A stretch of 64,000 nucleotides of DNA. Source: Isoetes taiwanensis (Eukaryota; Streptophyta; Lycopodiopsida; Isoetales; Isoetaceae). The DNA is taken from contig JAJEKV010000004.1 in the NCBI GenBank assembly GCA_021234155.1, forward strand, positions 5,830,109 through 5,894,108. Direction: 5' to 3'. Positions within the stretch are counted from its first letter, which is position 1, and each line of letters starts with the position of its first letter. The notes under the pieces were generated by a model. It saw only the letters and a list, made by a program, of their open reading frames with translations, was not told the origin of the DNA and ran no database searches. The position numbers and the translations under genes were made by a program. Below are positions 19,809 through 29,398 of this stretch, one piece after another.

Positions 19809-21078
19809 ATGGCCCGCACAAAACAGACTGCAAGGAAGCCTAGCCGAAGCGGATCCTCCAGCGCCAGCGGTTCTGGCCTCTTTCAGAGGGTCCTTCAAGA
19901 ACGCCTTTTCCGAGAAGGCGAATCTTCTTCGAGCGAAGATGCAGGATCAGATCGGAGCGACCATACGGAGATCATAGAGGACGACCGACCGGACATCATG
20001 CATCAAATCCTCGAGGAGATCGCACAGGAGGAAGGAAGGAGCAGGGAGCAACGGGAGCAAGCAGGCGCCAACAAACAAGAGCAACACCGTGATCGAGACC
20101 CACCCGCAGGAGGAGCAAGGAAGGGAAGAGCGACCGCCCCACTCTTAGCCCCACGTAGAAGCAGATCTTGCGCGCTTCATCAGCAAGTATGAAGCCAAAG
20201 AGCGACGCCGGGAGCAGAGGACGAAGAATCGGGAGGACGACCCAACCACTGCCAGCGAGCCAAAGAAGAGGAAGGCCAAAGCCATTAAAGCAGGCAAGAG
20301 AAAAGTTGTGAAGGTCGAAGCGCGGCGGTAGGGGCCCGGCATCAACGAACCATCAGCTTAAGAGACCCCGCCTTCTACCGACGACATTCTGGACGAGGAT
20401 TACGCCCCCAACACGCGGGGGCGAAGTTCTTCAAAACCCCGCCTGCGGAGAAGGAAGTGCCCCAAAGAAGAGGCACCCGAAAGGTGTAGCACAGAGCAGA
20501 GGAGGCCTGACAAAGGTGAAGCCCCACCATTCCCGACGTGGGATAGAGTTAAGGCCCCGCGACCCCAACGGGAGGCATATGTGATAGACCCTGTCAAGGT
20601 CTATCAGAAGAGGATCAAGGAGCACAACACCTACATGAAGAAGTGGGAGGCATATAATGCCTACTACCAGGAGCACAGGGTGAGAACGATTGAAGGTGGA
20701 CACCCGACAAGAAGCCAGACCTTGAAGCCGCCGCCACCCAGGCCCAAGCCTCCAAGAGCACCAGGGAAGAAGCGGTCCAACAGGAAAAAGTTGGAGGACA
20801 GAGCCCTCAAGGAGATCCGGCATTTCCAGAAGAGTTACGGACTCTTGATCCCCCGCACCGTTCAACGCTTGTCCGCTTGGGTCATGCGGGGAGTACAACA
20901 CGCATACATGCGCGTGGATGATGAGATGTTTGTTGTGCTTGCGGGAGGCGTGAGAAGCAAAAAATAGTGCGACATTTTGAGGATTCAACGGCCGCACTTG
21001 ATTACTTGCGCCAAGAGGGTCACCCTCATGAGGCAGGATATGTATCTTGCTAGGCACATCAAGGGAGAGCGCCCTTGA
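19809..21078 (+). pseudogene. Histone H3-like protein with long insert (frame-broken)
   Basis: The second ATG (19809) has a good context (A at -3, G at +4) and yields M-ARTKQTARKPS. After Met removal this matches residues 1-9 of histone H3, including K4 and K9. A Ser/Glu/Asp-rich then basic region follows (FISKYEAKERRREQR, an NLS-like EPKKRKAK, PPPPRPKPPRAPGKKR). The C-terminal part is an H3 fold: ALKEIRHFQKSYGLLIPR (alphaN to alpha1; H3 has ALREIRxYQKSTELLIRK), VQRLSAWVMRG, a FEDST block (H3 LFEDTN), AKRVTLM and YLARHIKGERP just before the stop at 21076 (H3 AKRVTIM, QLARRIRGERA). Canonical H3 is about 136 residues; this would exceed 400. Breaks: a frameshift near 20095, stops at 20146, 20329, 20359 and 20965, and local shifts at 20940-21009. 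Homology to H3 is firm. Function, and whether the breaks are real, are unknown. Confidence 0.85.
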
Positions 21079-21225
21079 AACCTTTTTGTAAATAAGGAAC
21101 ATTTTTGTCAATATAAAGAATTTTTGTGTAATTAATGTGTCTGATCTAGCTTAATTAAGTTCAGTTAGAGAATTCTAGTCTTTATTTTGGTTAAATTGGA
21201 AGCTTTTGAGCAAAATTGAGACGAT

Positions 21226-21292
21226 GTCTCACACGTCGCGCCAGGACAGAAAATGAGATTCTCATTTTCGGGCTGGGCGCAACGTGTGAGAC
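21226..21292. repeat. Palindrome 3 of 4
   Basis: This is the best copy. GTCTCACACGT pairs with ACGTGTGAGAC, CGCGCC with GGCGC, and the centre GAAAATGAGA-T-TCTCATTTTC is a perfect 10-bp stem. The whole 67-bp unit is nearly self-complementary. Confidence 0.9.
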
Positions 21293-21424
21293 CATGGCCA
21301 AAAATGCCCAAAACAGCCCCAAATCGACCAAATAAGGGGTCAATTCTGCCTAACTCGACGAGTTTAGTGGAATTACAGCCTTAGATCACCCAAATTGGTC
21401 AAGTTTAGCCCATTTAGAGCCCAT

Positions 21425-21498
21425 GTCTCACACGCGTCGCGCCCGGGACGTAAAATGAACTTCTCATTATCTGGCCCCGCAGGCGCAACGTCAGAGAC
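21425..21498. repeat. Palindrome 4 of 4
   Basis: GTCTCACACGCGTCGCGCC at the left and GGCGCAACGTCAGAGAC at the right, with AAAATGAAC / TTCTCATTAT in the middle. It is about 200 bp from palindrome 3, the same spacing as between palindromes 1 and 2. Confidence 0.8.
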
Positions 21499-21679
21499 CT
21501 CGCACTCATTTTCTTCACCAAATGATCTCCAACTTGTTGCAATAGGTTCATTAGTTGTTCTTAACATGCTCAAACCCTAGAAGTAGTCTTCAAACTCGCA
21601 ATTGCACCCTTTAATAGATCAGAATCACCTAATCTCAGTAAATTCTAGGTCATCCGAAAATTAGGGTTTCCCCCTTTTC

Positions 21680-21691
21680 TATAAATAAGCC
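21680..21691 (+). promoter_or_regulatory. TATA box for the second H-specific gene
   Basis: TCTATAAATAAG is followed by a leader with TTTGCTC and AGGCGATCTTC, as in the H3-like gene's leader, and an ATG at 21802. The module therefore appears duplicated. Confidence 0.6.
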
Positions 21692-21801
21692 GCCCATTTC
21701 TCATTTAGCACCCTGCAAGTTTGCTCTCCACTGCTTAGGCGATCTTCCAGCTCCCTGAGGCGCTTCTGCATCCGTCTGTTACTCCCTTCTTCGCTAGATC
21801 A

Positions 21802-23330
21802 ATGGCCATCTTTCCGACTTGAGGCGATGGTACAAAGCCCGATTGCCCATCTTTGCCGAGGCGGATGTCGACGACATCTTCCAAGTCTTTGGGAAAGAAA
21901 TTGATATCCAAGCCACGCTAAATGCAACCCCAGCATATAGGCAAGTACTAGCAGAGTTTCAAGCTAGGGTAGGACCCTCCCTTGTTCAGGTCCCCCCTTG
22001 CATAGGGTATTTCGTTCCCCGGCCATCCCTTCAAGCGTACTTTGATGTCCCCAACATCGTCAAGTACCTAACTAACAAGGCGCAGAGGTCGCCAGACTAC
22101 ATGGTCCCGACGATATGCGTAACCAAGTATTTCTCGTACACCACCGCCCTAGCTATGTTCTTAACCCACCGCAAAAAACCCATTGGGGGCAACCTCTATC
22201 CCTCCGATGGAGGTGGACCCCATAGCAGCCAGCGTAAGAGCAGATGCTTTTTGCAAGATCGCCAGGAGCAAGAAGCAAGAGAAGAAGAAGAGGAGTCGGA
22301 CGACGAGGAGTACACCGAGCTCGACTTCGGACGAAGAACGGCGCCAAGCGGAGGGAGCTTATCAACTTCGGCGAGCCGTGAGAATATCGAAGTTGCTCCC
22401 CCACTTGGGCTAGGCATCACAAGCCTAGCCCCTATCATCATCAACGAGAGGAGTATCTACTCCTCGTGACATCCGTAACCTTCCCAATGCGGGGAGAGGG
22501 AGCTCGGATTGATGAATCGCTCCACCAATCTGCGGTAGGACCGACATGGACGACTTCATCGTCCGGGAGTCTCGACTTCCCGCCAAGTCGAGGGAAGCCG
22601 ACACCTACCGTGGGAAGCGACTCCGACATCCGTGCATACAAGAAAGATAAGGCGGTCATGGAGACCGGAGACCTGCCATCTGAAGAAGAGTTCCTCGCCA
22701 TTCAGGAACGGTTGGGGATTAGAGGCAAGACCACTAACATCCTGATGCCGAGTCCCTCAACACCACCTCCAACAAGAGGAGCAGGAATTGACCTCAGGAG
22801 AGTCGACTCCACAATTGAAGATTACCGGAGCCGACGGAGATAGAGGTCGGCGAAATCTGGCCGGGGCCGGCCTGAGCCGGAGGCCAATCAAGTGGGGAAT
22901 CATCCGCGACGCACAATGACAGGTCGCTCAGGTACTACCTGCCACTGCTGCTAGATGGGAGAATAGCGGTAGTACACCGCAAATTCAGCCCCAGGGGCGA
23001 GGAAGGAGTGTTCATGCTGACTGCACTCTCAGGCTTCGGCAGGCATGCTCGAATAGCAGCAAATGTCAACTATGCTATCCTAGTCAAGAGGGCAATGGCG
23101 CCGACCTCTTCGACTTCGCCATACCTCATCGGCGTCGGCGAGATTACGGTGGCAGCTGCTCTCACATCCGATCATGAGAGTGGAAGACTTGGCGAGAGCC
23201 TTGCGAGAGCGGCTTCGTCGCCAAAGCGTCTTCGGGAACTTGGGTCATTCGGTAGGAAACGGTCCAAGTTAAGAAGTTCCTTGAGGACAACCCCTTCTTC
23301 TGCGGCGATTTCAAGACTAGTTAGACTCTT
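21802..23330 (+). pseudogene. Unrecognised H-specific gene (frame-broken)
   Basis: I do not recognise this protein. The first part is open from 21819 to 22469: RRWYKARLPIFAEADVDDIF, a hydrophobic middle (QVPPCIGYFVPRPSLQAYF, ICVTKYFSYTTALAMFL) and then a strongly charged stretch, where two frames compete (one acidic, EEEEESDDEEYTE; one basic, RSKKQEKKKRSRTTR). A second open part (22466-22843) contains DLPSEEEFLAIQERLGI. A third (about 22930-23330) contains LLLDGRIAVVHRKF, GVFMLTALSGFGRHARIAANV and, in a shifted frame, KFLEDNPFFCGDF. At least four frameshifts separate these pieces. No histone fold, RT, integrase or envelope signature is visible. Its leader and palindromes pair it with the H3-like gene. 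Confidence 0.5.
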
Positions 23331-23492
23331 GATCCCTGATACTTTTATACTAAAATATTATATAATATATGAATATAATCTCATTTGCACTTTAAATGTT
23401 TTGTTGATGTATTTTGCCCCACAACTATACCAACAAACATAAACAATGCAAGAGAACAAGGAAAACTAACCATATAGCCATGAATACCTTGT
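23331..23492. other. AT-rich spacer before H gag
   Basis: A TATA-rich run (AAATATTATATAATATATG) and A-rich sequence. No coding signal. It could be the end of an LTR or an intron. Confidence 0.4.
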
Positions 23493-23496
23493 GTAT

Positions 23497-23519
23497 GCGG
23501 TTAGAGGCCTAGGCTCGGG
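23497..23519 (+). other. Possible H primer-binding site
   Basis: GCGGTTAGAGGCCTAGGCTC resembles the common plant Ty3/Gypsy context TGGTATCAGAGCCTAGGCTC (initiator tRNA-Met), with differences around a CAG triplet, which is where this assembly is often discordant. If correct, everything from 17525 to here would be LTR. Confidence 0.3.
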
Positions 23520-23588
23520 GGAACGACAACGACCTTAGGGAAGAACAGACCCCCCAGCACCACCCCTACAAGGAACCTATTTGAAGAT

Positions 23589-24465
23589 ATGGAACCCATG
23601 ACCCCGAGAGGAGGAGATATCCCGATGAGGACGGACCTTGAGCGGATAAAGGCTCTCATTAGCCGCTGCACAAGGGGGAGCGGGGTCGGAGGGCAATGCT
23701 CGGTTACCACAAGCATCAGCTCGGAAAAGCGAAGGGACAAGAAGAGGAGCAAGAGAAGAAGATCCCCAGCTCGGATTCCTCCGACTCAAGCTCGACTCAC
23801 CTCAGGAAGAAGAAGAGCGTGCCCAGACCCAACGAGGCGCAAGGCAAAGGAACACCGAAGAGGGAAGGCGGAGGAACACCCCCGTGATGGACGACAAAAA
23901 GAGACACCGGGGCCTCGACTACCGTAAGAAGGTAGATTCCGCGTTGGGCAATGTATGGAAGGCCCGAAAACTGGAACAGTTCTCGGAGGAGAACAGGTCA
24001 GGATTAGAAGCAGAGGCATGGCTGGACGAAATGAGTGAGTACGGCAATGCTTATGGCATGAAGGATAAAGACAAAGGAAGAGTGGCAACAGCCAACTTGA
24101 AAGGAGCCGCGACTGATTTGGTGGAAGGGTTATGCAAAGGCACATGGCTTAAGCGAGGGATGCTTGTAAGTTCGAAAAAGTTTGCTAAAGCCTTCAAAGC
24201 CATTACGCCCCGGGAACATAAGTCTAGTATGATGCAGCAGTTCTACAGGTTGCAGCAAGGCAACAAATCTGTCCAGAAGTATACAGAGGAATTCATGAGG
24301 CTGAGGCTGTATGTGCCAAAATTGGGTGAGAAGCATGCAGTAGAAAGCTATATTGAGGGGCTGAATGAGGAGATCCGCAAGCTTGTGAGGGCAATAAACC
24401 CTAAGACAATGCTCGTAAGCGAGTCCAAGGCTATAAGCTTGCAAGGGACCTGGACCTCAGAATAG
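23589..24465 (+). pseudogene. gag: H gag
   Basis: The likely start is MEPMTPRGGDIPM (23589). A coiled, basic and serine-rich region follows, with frame shifts near 23690 and 23885. The capsid-like retrotransposon gag domain is clear from about 23930: EQFSEENRSGLEAEAWLDEM, KGRVATANLKGAATDLVEGL, SSMMQQFYRLQQGNKSVQKY and the AVESYIEGLNEEIR block. The frame breaks again at about 24440. This gag is unrelated in sequence to the A/B/C gag and is of the usual chromovirus type. Confidence 0.85.
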
Positions 24466-24561
24466 CGGGCGTAAGCAAGCACCAGTACTTCCGGGATAAA
24501 GGCAAGGCGACAGAAGCTATAGCCCTAGGGGCAGCCAGTCCAGTCCAAATTAGAGCCCCAT

Positions 24562-25419
24562 ATGGTGGCAAACAAGGGAAACAAAGCGGAGAAGAAGCGT
24601 GTGTCCTTCAAGGACAAGCGGAGGGGTCAAACTACTCCAAAGCAAAGGCGATCCTTTTGCAGCGATGCCAAGGAAAAGAGATGGGAGTGCATAGAAAAGC
24701 AGCTTTGCTTCAGGTGCTTCCAGCCAGGCCATAGGACAGCGAACTGCCCCTACGTCATGAGTGCAGCGCTAGCGGAGTTGGGAGATTGGGACACTCTGTC
24801 TGACGACGACGGCGAGGAAGCCCGCGACTACATTCAGGGTGAGTGTCATATCTTTGCCGCAATAGATACAGAGCAAGCAGAGAGCCAGTATAAAGTAATC
24901 TCCACAGTAGGGAAGGCCAAGGCCAAGTCCTTCATAGTCTTGATAGACTCGGGAAGTAGCCATAACTTTGCATCCCCCAGAATGGTTCAAATGTTGAAGT
25001 TGAAACCACTAAAGTCAAAGCCAAGGCCCGTTGTCTTAGCAAGTGGTGCAGTAAGACAGACGGCAGGCAAGAGAATTAACTTCGACATCGACTTGCCGAG
25101 GATTAAGATCCGGATGGGGGCGGAAGTAATGGGCATTGGCAAGTACGACTTGATCATAGGAATGGAGTACCTTGGACCAGCAGGGGCCATTATCGATTGT
25201 GGAAAGCGGAAGGTGACCCTCCCAACACCCGACGGCAAGATCATTGAGATCACAGGTAAAGAAGTTATTCCCATCATGCAGTGCATGTCTTCTAAGCGGT
25301 ACCGTTTCAAGTGCATCAAGGGCGGCAGGTGGCATACATCTTCAAGCTTGAGATTGATGAGCCGAGAATCGAGACAAGCAACGAAGACGAGTGCTCAAAC
25401 AAGTTGCCGGGCTAAATAG
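24562..25419 (+). CDS. H zinc knuckle and aspartic protease
   Basis: One classic CCHC knuckle, CFRCFQPGHRTANC (C-x2-C-x4-H-x4-C), lies about 50 residues in. The protease follows with the active site FIVLIDSGSSHNFASPRMV (about 24930-24985) and the second-half motif YDLIIGMEYLGPAGAIIDC. The end is shifted (about 25320), before a linker leading to RT. A DSGS active site is typical of chromoviruses and differs from the DGGS of A-C. Confidence 0.9.
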   Translation: MVANKGNKAEKKRVSFKDKRRGQTTPKQRRSFCSDAKEKRWECIEKQLCFRCFQPGHRTANCPYVMSAALAELGDWDTLSDDDGEEARDYIQGECHIFAAIDTEQAESQYKVISTVGKAKAKSFIVLIDSGSSHNFASPRMVQMLKLKPLKSKPRPVVLASGAVRQTAGKRINFDIDLPRIKIRMGAEVMGIGKYDLIIGMEYLGPAGAIIDCGKRKVTLPTPDGKIIEITGKEVIPIMQCMSSKRYRFKCIKGGRWHTSSSLRLMSRESRQATKTSAQTSCRAK

Positions 25420-25429
25420 CTCACCGATC

Positions 25430-26056
25430 ACGGAGTTCCATGATCTCTTCCCAGATGAGATCAAGCAGCTTCCTCCTTATAGGGGAGTCGAGTGTGAGAT
25501 AGCACTCGAACCGTGAGCGAAGCCGACAAGCAAGGCTCCATACAGAATGACGACGCAGGAGTTGACGGAGCTGAAGAAGCAATTGCAAGAGTCGCTCGAC
25601 CTAGGCTTCATTAGACCTAGTGTCTCGCCATTTGGAGCGCCCATTCTCTTTGTAAAGAAGAAGGATGGCAGTTTAAGGATGTGCATAGACTATAGGCAGT
25701 TGAACAAGCACACCATTAAGAACAAGTATGCGCTCCCCAGATCAGACGACTTGATGGATCAACTCCAAGGTGCAAAAGTCTTCTCCAAAATTGACTTAAG
25801 ATCATCAGATCAGGATAAAGGAAGAAGATATCCATAAGACCGCCTTCAGAACGCGGTATGGGCATTATGAGTTCACGGTAATGCCTTTCGGCTTATCAAA
25901 TGCCCCCGCGACGTTCATGAGGCTCATGAACGACATCTTCAGGGAGTTTTTAGACACCTTTGTGATTGTATTCTTTGACGACATTTTGGTGTATAGCAGA
26001 TCCCTTGAAGAGCACGTACAACACTTGAGGAGAGTGCTAGAGAAGTTGAAGAGGCA
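25430..26056 (+). CDS. H reverse transcriptase, N-terminal part (cut by B2)
   Basis: Fingers and palm: [40 protein letters not shown], then after a frame slip near 25800 [20 protein letters not shown] and the active site [10 protein letters not shown] (about 25967-25996). The coding sequence stops at codon 26054-26056, where B2 is inserted. It resumes after the AGGCA duplication at 37182. Confidence 0.9.
26052..26056. repeat. Left target-site duplication of B2 (AGGCA)
   Basis: AGGCA directly precedes the B2 LTR and is repeated at 37177-37181. Removing B2 and one copy restores the H reading frame. Confidence 0.95.
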
Positions 26057-28464
26057 TGTTGATGGCAAACCTGGCTAAACCACCAACCTCAGGTCAAAGA
26101 AGTAATGATCTTGGTCTAGGACCTCCAGATCACTTGAGGTGATCACTCTGTGCTGGAATATCTGTGTTTAGACCTCCAGAAAACAAGATTTCACTAGTTT
26201 CCCTAAAGCCAAAAAAGCTAGTCTTGTTCTAACAGGCACAGAAACCAATGCACTCGACATTTTGAACCCAAGTAAGCATAGCATGATACAATGATATGTG
26301 AAAAAAGTGTTGTAGAAAGTCTATGCAAAGAATCTCCACAGTTGGTGAGGAATATTGATTCTTGACTAAGTCAGAAACTAGTCAATGGACTGGGCCAAAG
26401 CACTAAATTTTGCCAAATGAAAACGATGATGAATTTTTGATCCAACTAAATTTTGACAGTGAACACGGGACCTGCACAATAAGTGCATGCTATTTTCAAG
26501 GTCAAAAATTCAGTGTGTGATTTAAAAAACATGTCTAAGCATCTAATATCTATAGAAAGAATGAGACAGACTTTGAAACATTAGGAGATTGATCTTTCCC
26601 CCCCTTTTCTTTTACTTTTTTAACTTTTCCTTTCCCAAACGATTGTACTAAATGCAACTAGAGCCTCGGATGCAACCAGATACAGATATGTGTTTTTTTC
26701 TTTTTATTTTTCAAGTTAATTCAGATGCAAATGCTACAAATGATATTTTCCAAGGTCAGATTTTCATTCAACTGAAATCAGAGTCATCACATTTGATATC
26801 ATGTTAATGATCAAGATGATCAATCAACAGGACATCTCTAAAAACACACAAATCATGAATTTTTTGGATACAAATTGATCATAATATGCCTCAGGACTGA
26901 TTTCTTAAGGCAGGAGGATCTCTCAAAGATCAATTCTGACTTCACTCTTCGGTACTTCGTCTTGAATCGGCAAAAAGCCCACCAATTTCTCTGTTGAACA
27001 AATCCCCTTTTTAAAAATCTCTCGCTTTCCCACGGATCTTGGCAAATTCGAGTCTTGGATATGATTACGGGTCGGTTTAGGTGTTTCTTTGTGTGCAGCA
27101 GGGACAAAATGGTTAGCCAATGCAATGATTGCTTAGTTCGATCGAAGAAAAAAAAATAGGTTCTTGGCAAGTTAGATTTTAGGGTTCTGGAGTTTTTCTC
27201 AAGAACAATTATCCCACAAAAGGGAATGAAAAAATTCGGCCAAGGTATAAATAGAGATCCATTTTCCTGTTGATTGATTACGTGGTCTCCTCCCATGCCA
27301 AGCTCGGCTCGTGTTTCGACTTGGCATGCCAGGGGGGACGCCACTTGGCAGAGGATGAGAGGGTAGATAGATGGGGGAGTAGATGTAGGTAGGTTTTACC
27401 ATTTTTTTAAATGAGGCACTTTTCCCAAGGAAGTCATTTAGAAGGTCAATATAAACTCTTTTTTCAAAAATGTTTGTGCCACGTGGCATGATTTCATGAG
27501 GTGGTATCATCAAATTTTCAAATGCAATACTTTGATTTTTTTGTGGGAAAAATAAATGGAGTGAGTAGGCATGGGACTTGGTGAGGTGGCAAAAATGATG
27601 ATGATGTGGCCCTTAAGGGTTGGTAACCATCTTTTCCCTTAGTCAAAATGATATTTGGCAATAGGTTTAGAATGAGGTGGCAAGGAGGAAGAACAAGGCT
27701 AATAGGCTCATTTTCCAAGCATTTCAATCTTATGGTTGACCAACTTTTTGGGTTTGGTCAAAACTTGCCTAGTCATCATTTGATGATGTAAGGTGATGTG
27801 ATGATGTAGAATGATGTAATGATGTTGAGTGATGTAATGGTGTGGAGTGATGTGATGATGTGGACACTTGTTGCTTAGGTGGCAACTTGGTGGATGACAT
27901 ATGGAAGTGGCAGTTGATGAGTGGACCAAAGTGGCTTTGTAGGTGATGACATGTGTATCTAGTCATCATGCCATGTCACTTAGAGGTGGTGACTAGGCAA
28001 ACTCGTGTTTAGCTTTTCCTTCCCTTTTTTGTATTTTGGCTAGCATAAAATGCTTTTTGGCTTTAGCCACTTGGTGTGAAGTGTGTGTGATATAAAACTT
28101 GATGCTTAGGCAATCTTTTGGTGTAACAACTTTTTGAAAATGTGCCTTAGGTAGTGGTAGGTCAACTATGGAACAAAAGGCTATGTGTGAGATGCATAAT
28201 GGTATAGGGTGATGGTATGTTGGAAATGAGGTAGATGTGAGGGAGTGGAATAGAAATGACAACATGAAGGAGAAAAGATACCACTTCATAGCTTGCAAAC
28301 TTCATAGGGGTCTTCCAAACTTCTAGATGCTTAGATCCTCTCAATGTGTGACCTTGATTCCAGTTCAATGTCTTCACTTGGTTCTTCAACATAGTATCTT
28401 CCTTTTTCCTGCAACATGAATAAGATTTGATGCCACCTTTCCATGTTGCCATAGCAGGGCAACA
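26057..28464 (-). repeat. B2 3-prime LTR, 2408 bp
   Basis: Same sequence as the other B LTRs. It has a 30-base deletion near 28088 and a noisier stretch at about 26390 and 26920-27240, where differences cluster at CAG triplets. GATGATGT subrepeats are at 27776-27867. Confidence 0.95.
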
Positions 28465-29398
28465 TCATGCTAAACAAGGAAAAGGAATGGCTGGTCCCCT
28501 CAGCCTTGTGAGTAAAAACAAAGCAGAGAATGGAATGTGACAAAAGCGTGATGATGGTAGTGCAAGAGAATGAAAAAACTTGAGAATATGGGCGGCAAAA
28601 GGTGATGTAAGGAAGAAAAAATGGAAATGGTATTGGAGAAAATCTGTGCAGATGGATATGGTGATGTGAATGATGCTTGAGTGAATGTCTTCAAGGGTGT
28701 TTGTATGGAGCTGGAATAGTGACTTGTCTTGAGAGTGATTTGACTAGTAACTTGACTTGACTTGCTTGACTTCATTTGAAAGATGTATGGAGCAGGAACA
28801 GAGACTTGAGTTGGGAATTTTTTGAGACTTAAGCCACCTCTATGGAAGGCTATGGAAGGTAGCAGGCTGTGTTCTCTCTTTTTTTTTGAAAATGATTTGG
28901 GAAGCAAGGGCTAGATGAGAATGGATCAAAGGCAGATGAAAATGAATGGAATGTATCAGGTGAACCTGCAAGTGTGGAAAAAATATGATGTTAGTACCAC
29001 GTTCTCCCAGCTAATTGTAGTAATGTTTAGCTGTTTGGGATCCTGCATCAGTGAAGAATTCTGGCTGATATGAATTGGAGGGCAACTATTTGCTCAGGTG
29101 GAGATTATTCAGACTGGTGAACCTGTCATGACACGTTCTACATATGTTAGAAAACAACTCCTCCTATGCTTTCATGACTGTGAACTCAACCTGCAACATC
29201 ATAATACACACAAGATATCAGAGTTAAAACCTATTTTCTCTTTTTTCCTTTTTTCTCTTTTTTTTATTTTATTTTATGAAAGTAATTTCAAAATAACATC
29301 AAAAGAGCACAAGCATCCACATCTTTAAGGAACATGCCTATTAATTTTAAAGCTAGTGTCTCTAATAATTCAAGTGGCTAACTATCCAAATGGCTATT
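28465..29398 (-). other. B2 3-prime untranslated region
   Basis: No domain is visible. The sequence is almost identical to 54241-55173 in B3. The polypurine hairpin (GGCTG...CAGCC) is at 28489-28505, next to the LTR. Confidence 0.75.

Noticed and set aside
19806-20192. H3-like N-terminus as a chance Arg/Lys-rich match
   Set aside because: Nine consecutive H3 residues at a start codon, together with several H3-fold motifs downstream in order, make chance implausible. A bare host H3 gene was also considered, but the long insert and location argue against it.
20329-20361. Short intron explaining the stops in the H3-like gene
   Set aside because: The interval between a possible GT and AG is too short for a plant intron and lacks a T-rich stretch.
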